Source: Clostridia bacterium (lineage in GTDB: Bacteria; Bacillota_A; Clostridia; Christensenellales; UBA1242). From it: DNA of 15,289 nt. Numbering within the stretch: position 1 is the stretch's first letter; every line of letters starts with the position of its first letter. Positions 1 to 6,317 of this stretch are shown in pieces. The position numbers and the translations under genes were made by a program. The stretch covers positions 1-15,289 of the forward strand of contig JAFQOM010000078.1 of the NCBI GenBank assembly GCA_017403205.1, in the 5' to 3' direction. The notes beneath the pieces were generated by a model. The model saw only the letters and a program-made list of their open reading frames with translations, was not told the DNA's origin and did no database searches.

Positions 1-40
1 ATGATAAAAATATTAAAGTTGTTATTTAACAGCAAAAAAC

Positions 41-74
41 AAAAAGAGAGTTTATTAAAACAAACTCTCTTTTT
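41..74 (-). terminator. Rho-independent terminator after the fourth exported paralog
   Basis: A perfect 13-bp inverted repeat (41-53 pairs with 62-74) encloses an 8-nt loop. Its arms are an A-run plus GAGAGTTT, so the transcript ends in a GAGAG-type stem followed by U-rich sequence. It lies about 40 bases beyond the stop codon of the 761-114 gene and closes the sipW-like operon. The A- and T-runs on both sides would let it work in either direction. Confidence 0.85.
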
Positions 75-113
75 TAGCAATTAAAAATAATCTACCACTA
101 TTAAGATTTAGTA

Positions 114-761
114 TTATACAAAGTCATTAATATTTGATGACAAATAGAATGGGAATTCTGCCTCTACCCTGGCATCCTCAATGTCGTTACGAACATAAAA
201 CCTTAAATAACAATAAAGTGTTTTTGTTGGTTCTATTGTATAAACGCCACCACTATTTGGGATAAAACCCTCTACATCTTCTCCAACTAGAAGTTCTTCT
301 GTTTCTGGATCAAATAATGAATAATGAGAAAGTCCGCTTTCAACACTCATATTTGTAAGCGTTGAAAATCCACCATTTAACATACTTGTATCTAAATACA
401 AATCATTAACAGAACTTCTATTTGTAACAATCATTGTAAAAACAATTTTATCTGTTGGTCCAATTTCAATATTTCCTGTTGGTTGAAAAGATTTTGTTAC
501 GCCAGACTCTTCATCTGGATAAAACTCTATAACAGATTCTGTGCGTTGCTCATCTACATACATTGTAACAGGATCTTGATCGGTTATTTTGTAAGAAATT
601 GATACCGCTGCGTCAATGTTTTTAGCAGAATAACTAATAACAATGCCCGATGAAACAGTTGCATTAAGAGCAGCCATAATCAAAGCTAAAGAGCCTACCG
701 CAAAAACAAAAACCAAGAAAAATGCAAGCCCCGCTATTGTAAACTTTCTTTTAGATGTCAT
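114..761 (-). CDS. SipW-dependent exported protein, TasA/camelysin-like (paralog D)
   Basis: 215 residues. A basic N-terminus (MTSKRK) leads into a hydrophobic stretch of about 22 residues ending IMA-ALNA, the layout of SipW-type signals; predicted cleavage is after Ala30. The mature part is beta-rich. It aligns without gaps to paralog C (2271-2870) over the first ~110 residues, sharing Tyr44, Tyr68-x-Asp70, RTES, Phe80, GVTK-SFQP-G-IEIGP and a VTN motif. There is no membrane anchor after the signal and no sorting motif, so it is likely secreted or fibre-forming. The ATG is 3 nt after the signal peptidase stop, and its AAGGAG Shine-Dalgarno lies inside the last codons of that gene, so translation is probably coupled. 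The TasA/camelysin link is inferred from signal type, size, beta pattern and neighbouring SipW-like enzyme, not from a database match. Confidence 0.8.
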   Translation of the reverse strand: MTSKRKFTIAGLAFFLVFVFAVGSLALIMAALNATVSSGIVISYSAKNIDAAVSISYKITDQDPVTMYVDEQRTESVIEFYPDEESGVTKSFQPTGNIEIGPTDKIVFTMIVTNRSSVNDLYLDTSMLNGGFSTLTNMSVESGLSHYSLFDPETEELLVGEDVEGFIPNSGGVYTIEPTKTLYCYLRFYVRNDIEDARVEAEFPFYLSSNINDFV

Positions 762-764
762 TTT

Positions 765-2141
765 TTATTTCTCCTTTTGATTTGTTGTTTTTTTAGATGT
801 TTTGTTTTCTTCATCTTGTATAACTTGTTCGGCCTCTACGTCTTTTGCACAGCGTTTTTTTCTTTTGTTAGCCTTCTTTTCTTGTCTTTCTTCAAACATT
901 AATTGTCTAACTTTCTTTCTAATTTCTCTTTCTTCTTTTTGAATGCTTTCTTTTTCTTCGTTATAATATTTAGCTATCTTTTTAACATCTACGCCTTCGT
1001 TAAACATTTTTTCACATTCGCGATTAACAAGCAACAATCTCTTTGTTGGTCTAAGCATAAGTTCTTTTCTTAAATAATACTTTTTAATAGAACGAGGAGC
1101 TTCTCCTCTTTTCCATAATAAACTCATATATAAAAGTTTTTCGTCTTCTTCTGCTTGAACTAAAACCTTGTATTTGGTTTTTTCATCCATCTGAAAGCCT
1201 ACGCCATTTCTAACACAAATATCATCTGTGATTTTTCTTTTTTCTTCTACCACATCAAGCTCTAGTTTTGCAATACATACTGCAGCCAAGGCTTCTTTAA
1301 ATATAGAACTAATAAGCACCGACATTGGTATTAAAACCAAAATCATTAATCCTGTAAGTGTTGTTACAAACCCTAGCACTGTTCCCATTGCTTGACCAAA
1401 CGCTGTGTCATCATAAATTCCAACAACCATTCTTTCTGACACTTGCCAAAAGTCCACAGACTGGTTTGAAGAACCTCTTGTACCAAACCACCTTAAGCCA
1501 CTAGGTTCTTCATAAATTTCCACAATATGGTGAATAACAAGCGTTGCACCTGTTTGAGCAGCTTGTTTTATCTCATCTGTTTGAACACCAAAAAACAAAG
1601 GTAGTGTTGTGTTGTATTTTGTTTTTTGACTGTTAATTTGTTCAAGTTCTTGCCCGCCAATTTTTCTTGGCCTTAAATATTTAAACTTAATATAATCTGG
1701 CTGATAAACATAAAAAGCAATTTTATCGCCAATTTTTAGTGATTTTGTATCAACTGAGTGAACAACAATTGTTTCACCAATATCAAGGCCGCTATCAAAC
1801 TCTTTAATTTCGCCGTTGATATTTATTCTTATTGTTTCACGCGTCATACTGCCTGTTTGAACCTTCATAAAGCCATAACCTGCAAAAGTTGGTGGAACAT
1901 TTGTTAAATTTCCAATTGTAATACTAATACACAATGCAATACACACGGTTACAACAATGGCTAAAGTTATAGTTGAAATCACAGAAAAGACTTTTTGTGT
2001 TTTTGTTTTTTCTTTTTTTAAGTATTTTTCGTTAATAGTTCTTTTTTTGCTATATTTAGATTTCAACTTTTTGGCCGTTCTTTTTATTGCCTCTTCAACG
2101 CTATGATCTTCAACAACCTTTAATTGAATTGGATTTTCCAT
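765..2141 (-). CDS. sipW: ER-type (SipW-like) signal peptidase I with long cytoplasmic tail
   Basis: 458 residues from the ATG at 2141. The frame stays open to 2207, but the earlier residues are implausible and AGAGGGAGAA sits just before the 2141 ATG. A basic cytosolic segment (1-50) is followed by membrane helix 1 (~51-78). The catalytic block TGSM has Ser98. The His block VIHHIV (His204) replaces the Lys of prokaryotic-type LepB, which marks the S26B/ER-type class. A box D-like segment, TRGSSNQSVD, holds Asp230. Membrane helix 2 is ~252-281. Residues 282-458 form a highly basic, charged, helical cytosolic tail absent from the ~190-residue Bacillus SipW. The first Asp of the usual GD-N box is Ser224. 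Four likely substrates flank the gene. It follows the terminator of gene C and overlaps functionally with gene D through D's Shine-Dalgarno. Confidence 0.88.
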   Translation of the reverse strand: MENPIQLKVVEDHSVEEAIKRTAKKLKSKYSKKRTINEKYLKKEKTKTQKVFSVISTITLAIVVTVCIALCISITIGNLTNVPPTFAGYGFMKVQTGSMTRETIRININGEIKEFDSGLDIGETIVVHSVDTKSLKIGDKIAFYVYQPDYIKFKYLRPRKIGGQELEQINSQKTKYNTTLPLFFGVQTDEIKQAAQTGATLVIHHIVEIYEEPSGLRWFGTRGSSNQSVDFWQVSERMVVGIYDDTAFGQAMGTVLGFVTTLTGLMILVLIPMSVLISSIFKEALAAVCIAKLELDVVEEKRKITDDICVRNGVGFQMDEKTKYKVLVQAEEDEKLLYMSLLWKRGEAPRSIKKYYLRKELMLRPTKRLLLVNRECEKMFNEGVDVKKIAKYYNEEKESIQKEEREIRKKVRQLMFEERQEKKANKRKKRCAKDVEAEQVIQDEENKTSKKTTNQKEK

Positions 2142-2162
2142 TTCTCCCTCTAAACTTATTGA

Positions 2163-2190
2163 ATAATAATTATATACTAAATAATACCAA
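2163..2190 (-). promoter_or_regulatory. Probable promoter of the signal peptidase gene
   Basis: On the minus strand TTGGTA (2190-2185) is followed after 16 nt by TATTAT (2168-2163). It lies just past the terminator of gene C and would give a leader of about 15 nt. A nearby TATAAT (2174-2169) is an alternative -10 but lacks a good -35. In such AT-rich DNA the call is moderate. Confidence 0.45.
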
Positions 2191-2199
2191 TAAAAACAA

Positions 2200-2243
2200 A
2201 AAAACACAACAAAAACTTTTTAAAAAGCCTGTGTTGTGTTTTT
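2200..2243 (-). terminator. Terminator between paralog C and the signal peptidase gene
   Basis: A 12-bp perfect inverted repeat (2200-2211 with 2232-2243; ACACAACA paired with TGTTGTGT, extended by A/T runs) encloses a 20-nt loop that contains the palindrome CTTTTTAAAAAG. On the minus strand the stem ends in a U-run. It starts 28 bases after the stop of gene C, so most C transcripts should end here and the peptidase depends on read-through or its own promoter. Confidence 0.8.
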
Positions 2244-2270
2244 ATTTGTGCATATTATTTAATATTCACA

Positions 2271-2870
2271 TTAGTCGTTTAAGTTTGAAGTTAATGTGAA
2301 GTTAAATGTGCCGTCAAAAGTTGCGTTTTGTGTATCTTCTAAAATAGAAACTCTTACATAAACGTGAAGTGGTGTTCCGTTTTCAACAGCTTCAACATCT
2401 GTCCATGTGTCAGAATATGTAAGTTCACTAGCAGTATCTGTTGTTACACAATATTCATATTTCATGTTAATGCTTTCAACATTTTCTTCCAAAGAAACGC
2501 TGAAGTCTGTTACGCCTGTGTCATCTGTGTTTGTGATAACATAGTGAACAACTACAACATCTTCTGGTCCAATTTCAATACTTCCTGATGGTTGGAAAGC
2601 TTTTGTAACTCCTGTTTCATCTGTTGTTTCAAAAACAAGAGTGGATTCAGTTTTTTCTGCGTCAACATAAATTGTTTCTACAGCTCCGTCTGAAACTTGA
2701 TATGATGCTGTGATAGAAGCATCAACGTTGTAAGCAGTATATGAAATTGTGATGTTTGAACTAACAGTTGCGTTAAGAGCAGCCAAAATCAATACTACAG
2801 AAGTAACTGCAATAAGTAATACAGCTACAAGGGCTACAACAGCCATTGTGATTTTCTTTTTTTGTGTCAT
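2271..2870 (-). CDS. SipW-dependent exported protein, TasA/camelysin-like (paralog C, likely abundant)
   Basis: 199 residues. The MTQKKK n-region and ~22-residue hydrophobic core end LILA-ALNA; predicted cleavage after Ala30. The mature chain is about 169 residues, beta-rich, Thr/Ser/Val-rich and very acidic: by my count 29 Asp/Glu against 4 Lys/Arg, with one Cys. Landmarks shared with the paralogs are Tyr44, Tyr68-x-Asp70, KTES, Phe80, GVTKAFQPSGSIEIGP and ITN (112-114), with a final strand pattern near FTLTSN. Unlike its relatives it has its own consensus-like promoter, a ~116-nt leader and its own terminator, which suggests high or separately controlled expression, as for a main structural subunit. 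The Shine-Dalgarno AAAAGGAGAA precedes the ATG. The TasA/camelysin assignment is inferred from signal type and context. Confidence 0.82.
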   Translation of the reverse strand: MTQKKKITMAVVALVAVLLIAVTSVVLILAALNATVSSNITISYTAYNVDASITASYQVSDGAVETIYVDAEKTESTLVFETTDETGVTKAFQPSGSIEIGPEDVVVVHYVITNTDDTGVTDFSVSLEENVESINMKYEYCVTTDTASELTYSDTWTDVEAVENGTPLHVYVRVSILEDTQNATFDGTFNFTLTSNLND

Positions 2871-2986
2871 TTAAACTTTTCTCCTTTTTTTTTATATTAT
2901 AACAAGCTATCACTTGTAATAACCATCTTTAGTATATTGCTATTTAATGCCTTTAAAATAACCTTTAATCAATGCAATATAACGAT
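2871..2986 (-). promoter_or_regulatory. Structured 5' leader of paralog C
   Basis: About 116 nt lie between the predicted start of transcription (~2986) and the ATG at 2870. It contains an 8-bp inverted repeat TATATTGC/GCAATATA (2933-2940 with 2974-2981) whose loop holds a direct repeat CCTTTAA (2950-2956, 2962-2968, plus-strand notation). Nearer the gene is a small hairpin ACAAG/CTTGT (2902-2917), about 31 nt before the ATG. I recognise no known riboswitch class. A stabilising or regulatory leader is possible. Confidence 0.4.
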
Positions 2987-2992
2987 GTTTTT

Positions 2993-3020
2993 ATTATACA
3001 ACACACAAAACTTGTGTCAA
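2993..3020 (-). promoter_or_regulatory. Strong sigma-A-type promoter of paralog C, with internal palindrome
   Basis: On the minus strand a perfect TTGACA (3020-3015) and a perfect TATAAT (2998-2993) are separated by 16 nt. It is the best consensus promoter in the window. The palindrome ACACAA-GTT-TTGTGT starts within the -35 box and fills much of the spacer, the usual position for a repressor operator. No regulator gene is visible nearby. Confidence 0.8.
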
Positions 3021-3077
3021 ACAAATTTTATGTGTTTTTTGTTTTTTGTAAATTTTGCTAAAAATAAAGATTTGCTT

Positions 3078-3698
3078 TTATTCTCTTATTGTGGAAGATA
3101 AAATACATCCCATATTTCCACTAATATAACCGTTGGCATTTAAATCGCTAACTTGCACTTTAACATAAAGATGGGCAGTTTCTCCTCCCGATAAAGTAAT
3201 AGGTGTCATTCCTGGATATACAGGGCCACCCCAAGATTGTTTTGTAGTTAGTGCAGAATCTGTATAGTTGTCTTTGGTTAAGTCTACATTAATGTTAAAA
3301 TTCATAGGGCTAAAAGAAAGGTCGGTATAAACATAAATTACACTATCTTCATCACCAGTGTTTTCTACTAAATAGTGGAAAAATAATGGTTTTGAATAAT
3401 CTATAGTCAATTCTCCTGCGCTTGCAAAATTTCTATAAATACCATCATCATTATCGTCAAAACTTAAAACTGTTTCGGTTCTTGTAGTGTCAGTATAAAA
3501 AGAATCTTTTAATCCATCTGGCTGAAAATAATAACCAGTTACATCGGCTGATACATTAAAAGCAGTATATCTAATAGAAAAACCCGAACTAAAAGTTACG
3601 TTAAGCGCAGCAAAAATTATAACAACAGAAAATACTGATGCCAATAAAACCATTGACAGTGTTGTTAGGGTTATAATTAATTTCTTTTTAGAAGTCAC
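3078..3698 (-). CDS. SipW-dependent exported protein, TasA/camelysin-like (paralog B)
   Basis: 206 residues from a GTG start at 3698, chosen because AAAGGGAGGT sits 6 nt upstream and the MTSKKK n-region lines up exactly with its paralogs. The hydrophobic core ends IIFA-ALNV; predicted cleavage after Ala30. It shares Tyr44, Tyr68-x-Asp70, RTETVLSF and an FHYLVENTG block corresponding to the ITN block of the others, with a one-residue deletion near position 86. The C-terminal half is divergent and Gly/Ser-rich, ending in a strand near CILSST. It starts 14 nt after the stop of paralog A, and its Shine-Dalgarno abuts that stop codon, so the two are probably co-transcribed and translationally coupled. 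Likely secreted; exact role unknown. Confidence 0.78.
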   Translation of the reverse strand: MTSKKKLIITLTTLSMVLLASVFSVVIIFAALNVTFSSGFSIRYTAFNVSADVTGYYFQPDGLKDSFYTDTTRTETVLSFDDNDDGIYRNFASAGELTIDYSKPLFFHYLVENTGDEDSVIYVYTDLSFSPMNFNINVDLTKDNYTDSALTTKQSWGGPVYPGMTPITLSGGETAHLYVKVQVSDLNANGYISGNMGCILSSTIRE

Positions 3699-3712
3699 CT
3701 TTTAACCTCCCT

Positions 3713-4330
3713 TTATATTTGTTCTGAAGTCATTACAAACAAAACATTACCGTCTGTGTAAGCGTTTTGTGTGTCTTCTAGCACAAAAAATTTCAAATAA
3801 ATGTGGGCAGTTTCCTTTGCCTTAATTTCAAATGGAATACCTGTTAAAGCATCACTCCAGTCTTCTTTGTTTTGAAGTTTTTTTTGTGAAAGTTTTTCTG
3901 TACTAATATCTAAGTAATATCCCATGTTAGACAGCTCGTTAAGTTGAATATCTGCATATAAATATATTGAGCTATTTTGTTTGTTTTTATTTGTTATTTG
4001 ATAATGAAAATATATTGACCTAGCCCCATTTAATTCAATTTCGCCAGTGTGTTCAAATGATTTTTCAACGCCATCTTCTTCTTCAGCATCAAACTCAATA
4101 GTTTTTTTGTTTTTTTCTGCATCAGCATAAAGAGTTTTAGCTTCGCCATTTTCAATAAAATAACATCCACTAACCGATGCGCTTATATCATAACCACTAT
4201 AGTTAGCAAAAATACCCTGTTTTGCTTGCGCATTGAGCGTTGCCATAACCACACCAACTGAAGAAGCAGATAATAACAAAATAAAACACAATAAAGTAAC
4301 CGCAAAAAACAATCTTCTTCTTGCGTTCAT
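3713..4330 (-). CDS. SipW-dependent exported protein, TasA/camelysin-like (paralog A)
   Basis: 205 residues. The n-region MNARRR and hydrophobic core end VVMA-TLNA; predicted cleavage after Ala30. It is the most diverged of the four paralogs and the most Lys-rich, yet keeps Tyr44, Tyr68-x-Asp70, Phe80, GVEKSFEHTGEIEL, the FHYQITN block and a C-terminal HIYLKFFVLEDTQNA segment nearly identical in pattern to paralog C. It has a strong Shine-Dalgarno (GAGGGAGGA) and is the promoter-proximal gene of the A-B pair, divergent from metA. No enzyme motif is visible (no HExxH), so a structural role is more likely than a protease role. Confidence 0.78.
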   Translation of the reverse strand: MNARRRLFFAVTLLCFILLLSASSVGVVMATLNAQAKQGIFANYSGYDISASVSGCYFIENGEAKTLYADAEKNKKTIEFDAEEEDGVEKSFEHTGEIELNGARSIYFHYQITNKNKQNSSIYLYADIQLNELSNMGYYLDISTEKLSQKKLQNKEDWSDALTGIPFEIKAKETAHIYLKFFVLEDTQNAYTDGNVLFVMTSEQI

Positions 4331-4355
4331 GATATTCCTCCCTCATGGTAAACAA

Positions 4356-4385
4356 ATAATATCATAAAAAATGTAAATAGTCTAA
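4356..4385 (-). promoter_or_regulatory. Probable promoter for the A-B gene pair (extended -10)
   Basis: On the minus strand TATTAT (4361-4356) is preceded directly by TGA, giving an extended -10 of the TGn type. A weak -35, TTAGAC (4385-4380), lies 18 nt upstream. It predicts a leader of about 19 nt. The intergenic DNA from about 4345 to 4480 is extremely AT-rich, so several TATA-like strings occur. Confidence 0.45.
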
Positions 4386-4498
4386 TTTTTTTTTATAAAA
4401 ATATTTTTTTGTATAAAATAAACAGTAATATTATGTATGTTGCGGTTTTTTTTAAATTTTTAAAACAAATGTTCTTAATTAAAACACAAAAAGGCGTG

Positions 4499-4526
4499 TT
4501 GCCAATTTAAAAAAGTTGAGTATAAT
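4499..4526 (+). promoter_or_regulatory. metA promoter
   Basis: TTGCCA (4499-4504), a 16-nt spacer and TATAAT (4521-4526) predict a start near 4533 and a leader of only about 16 nt that is mostly Shine-Dalgarno (TAGGAGGT). The inverted repeat AACAC/GTGTT (4483-4487, 4496-4500) overlaps the edge of the -35. The short leader leaves no room for a SAM riboswitch or T-box, so any control would be at the promoter. Confidence 0.7.
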
Positions 4527-4548
4527 TAAAATGTTTTTAGGAGGTTAT

Positions 4549-5457
4549 ATGCCAATAGTAATACCAAAAGATATGCCTGCATACACAAAATTGTTGAGCG
4601 AAAATATATTTGTTATGAACGACAAACGCGCCTTTAGTCAAGATATTAGGCCGCTTGAAATTGCAATTTTAAATTTAATGCCAACAAAAATTGAAACAGA
4701 AACTCAATTTATGAGGCTTTTATCAAACTCTCCACTGCAAGTAAACATTACTCTTATCAATACAAAAACCTACAAAAGCAAAAACACCGCTCAAGAATAC
4801 CTTGATAAATTTTATAAGAGTTTTGATGATATAAAAAATCAAAAATTTGACGGCATGATAATAACTGGCGCCCCTGTAGAAACAATGGATTTTGAAGAAG
4901 TTGCATATTGGAACGAACTTAAAAAAATCTTTGATTTTGCTTCTACCAACGTTACAAGCACAATTTATATTTGCTGGGGTGCACAAGCAGCGCTTTATTA
5001 TTACTATGGCATAACAAAACGGGAGCTTCCTCAAAAACTTTTTGGTGTATTTAAACATAAAAAAGATAAAAACTTGCAGGACCCACTTTTAAAAGGAATT
5101 GATGACACTTTTTATATTCCGCATTCACGACACACAACAGTTAACCTTGAGCAGGTTGACAATGAAAAAGATTTAGTGATTTTGAGTAAAACCAATGAGG
5201 TAGGTTTGTCAATAGCCAAAAGTAGAGATAATAAAAAGATATTTTTAACAGGCCACATGGAATATGACAGGAACACGCTAAAAACAGAATATGAACGAGA
5301 CTTGTCAAAAAATCTACCTATAAAACCACCAATAAATTATTTTTGTGACGATGACCACACCAAAATTGATGTTAAGTGGACAAGTACAGCAAATTTATTT
5401 TATACAAATTGGCTTAATTACTATGTTTATCAAGTCACCCCTTTTAACATAGATTAA
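4549..5457 (+). CDS. metA: Homoserine O-acyltransferase, predicted acetyl-CoA type
   Basis: 302 residues, the normal length for the MetA (HTS) family. It acylates the hydroxyl of L-homoserine in the cytosol, the first committed step of methionine synthesis. Visible motifs: RPLEIAILNLMPTKIETE near 34-51, TGAPVE at 106-111, the nucleophile Cys142 in ICWGAQAALY, HSRH at 192-195, GHMEYD with catalytic His236 and Glu238, and the C-terminal FTNWLNYYVYQ-TP pattern (YTNWLNYYVYQVTP here). Residue 111 is Glu; published work on the family links Glu111 to acetyl-CoA and Gly111 to succinyl-CoA, so O-acetylhomoserine is the expected product. The ATG at 4549 is chosen over an upstream TTG (4516) because TAGGAGGT lies just before it and MPI-IP is the family's usual N-terminus. 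No other Met gene is adjacent. Confidence 0.96.
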   Translation: MPIVIPKDMPAYTKLLSENIFVMNDKRAFSQDIRPLEIAILNLMPTKIETETQFMRLLSNSPLQVNITLINTKTYKSKNTAQEYLDKFYKSFDDIKNQKFDGMIITGAPVETMDFEEVAYWNELKKIFDFASTNVTSTIYICWGAQAALYYYYGITKRELPQKLFGVFKHKKDKNLQDPLLKGIDDTFYIPHSRHTTVNLEQVDNEKDLVILSKTNEVGLSIAKSRDNKKIFLTGHMEYDRNTLKTEYERDLSKNLPIKPPINYFCDDDHTKIDVKWTSTANLFYTNWLNYYVYQVTPFNID

Positions 5458-5473
5458 CCATATAATTTTTTAC

Positions 5474-5513
5474 AAAAAAAGCGAGAAGTTGTTTTGTACA
5501 TCTCGCTTTTTTT
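5474..5513. terminator. Bidirectional terminator between metA and cmk
   Basis: A perfect 13-bp stem, A7-GCGAGA (5474-5486) with TCTCGC-T7 (5501-5513), encloses a 14-nt loop. The T-run on each strand follows the GC part of the stem, so it serves both convergent genes. It lies 17 bases after the metA stop and 17 bases after the cmk stop on the other strand. Confidence 0.93.
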
Positions 5514-5529
5514 ATGGTTTTTATCATTT

Positions 5530-6201
5530 TTATTTATTTTTAATTTCTTTTACAATCTTTTCACACCTATCTAGAGTTTGCTCTAATGTTTCGTTAGAAT
5601 TATCTATAATTATACCGTCTTCGGCTGGCAACAAAGCACCGTGCTCTCTGTTTACGTCTTTATAGTCTCTATCGTACAACTCTTGCAAAATCTGATCATA
5701 GGTTGGGCAATCTGGGGTGCCTTTAAGTTGTTCTAATCTTCGTTGAGCCCTAACCTCATTAGACGCTGTTATAAAAAGTTTGCATTGAGCATTTGGTAAT
5801 ACAACAGTACCTATGTCCCTACCCTCCATAACACAATCATAATTTTTGGCAAACTCTCTTTGAATTTGCCTTACTTTTTGCCTTATTTGATCAAACGGAG
5901 AAATTAGTGCAACAAAGTTACTTATTTCTTCATCTCTCAAGTTTTTTGTATAATCATTATTATTAACCAAAACTATTTGATCGTCTTGTTCAAAGATAAC
6001 TTTTACATCTAAATTTTTTACAAACTCTTCAACAATTTGCTTTGTTGGCTTTTTTTCATTATAAACGTTTTTATATTCACAAGTTATTGCTCTATAAACT
6101 GCACCTGTATTAAAATTTTTAAAACCAAGTCTTTTACTTAACTCTTTTGCAACAGTTGATTTTCCACAACCTGCCTTGCCATCAATTGTAACAGAAAACA
6201 T
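5530..6201 (-). CDS. cmk: Cytidylate kinase (CMP/dCMP kinase)
   Basis: 223 residues, typical for short bacterial CMP kinases. It phosphorylates CMP and dCMP with ATP in pyrimidine nucleotide recycling. Motifs: P-loop GKAGCGKS at 8-15, NTGAVYRA at 31-38, EGRDIGTVV at 126-134 (nucleotide binding), the lid RAQRRLEQL at 151-159, and the closing block DRDYKDVNRE...PAEDGIIIDNS. The ATG at 6201 has AAGGGGAT upstream. It appears monocistronic with its own promoter and a shared terminator; the common neighbours of cmk in Bacillota (ispH, ribosomal protein S1) are absent. Confidence 0.96.
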   Translation of the reverse strand: MFSVTIDGKAGCGKSTVAKELSKRLGFKNFNTGAVYRAITCEYKNVYNEKKPTKQIVEEFVKNLDVKVIFEQDDQIVLVNNNDYTKNLRDEEISNFVALISPFDQIRQKVRQIQREFAKNYDCVMEGRDIGTVVLPNAQCKLFITASNEVRAQRRLEQLKGTPDCPTYDQILQELYDRDYKDVNREHGALLPAEDGIIIDNSNETLEQTLDRCEKIVKEIKNK

Positions 6202-6228
6202 TGTTTATCCCCTTCGTGCGTTTTTTAT

Positions 6229-6257
6229 ATTATAAATTTATTTTTTATACTTGGCAA
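6229..6257 (-). promoter_or_regulatory. cmk promoter
   Basis: On the minus strand TTGCCA (6257-6252), a 17-nt spacer and a perfect TATAAT (6234-6229). It predicts a leader of about 20 nt carrying AAGGGGAT. Its -35 lies 14 bp from the -35 of the divergent mscS promoter. Confidence 0.75.
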
Positions 6258-6271
6258 ATATATTTTAACCC

Positions 6272-6300
6272 TTGACGTGAGCATAATTTTAATCTATTAT
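6272..6300 (+). promoter_or_regulatory. mscS promoter
   Basis: TTGACG (6272-6277), a 17-nt spacer and TATTAT (6295-6300) predict a start near 6307 and a leader of about 38 nt. Back-to-back with the cmk promoter. Confidence 0.78.
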
Positions 6301-6317
6301 GTTTTTGTCAATACACA

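Noticed and set aside
2142..2207. Upstream extension of the signal peptidase to 2207
   Set aside because: It would begin inside the terminator stem of gene C and has an unlikely aromatic-rich N-terminus, while AGAGGGAGAA marks the ATG at 2141.
3021..3077. Terminator after gene B
   Set aside because: Only a weak bulged AATAAAG/CTTTTATT pairing with no GC content is present, so read-through into gene C cannot be excluded or shown.
2862..3101. Hydrophobic 79-residue open frame on the plus strand between genes B and C
   Set aside because: No ribosome-binding site, Phe/Leu-rich from AT-rich DNA, and it overlaps the strong minus-strand promoter and leader.
114..4330. The four paralogs as camelysin-type metalloproteases
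   Set aside because: No HExxH or other clear metal-protease motif is visible; the similarity is to the signal and beta body only.
4331..4548. SAM riboswitch or T-box upstream of metA
   Set aside because: The metA promoter at 4499-4526 leaves a leader of about 16 nt, and the upstream DNA lacks the GC-rich helices these RNAs need.
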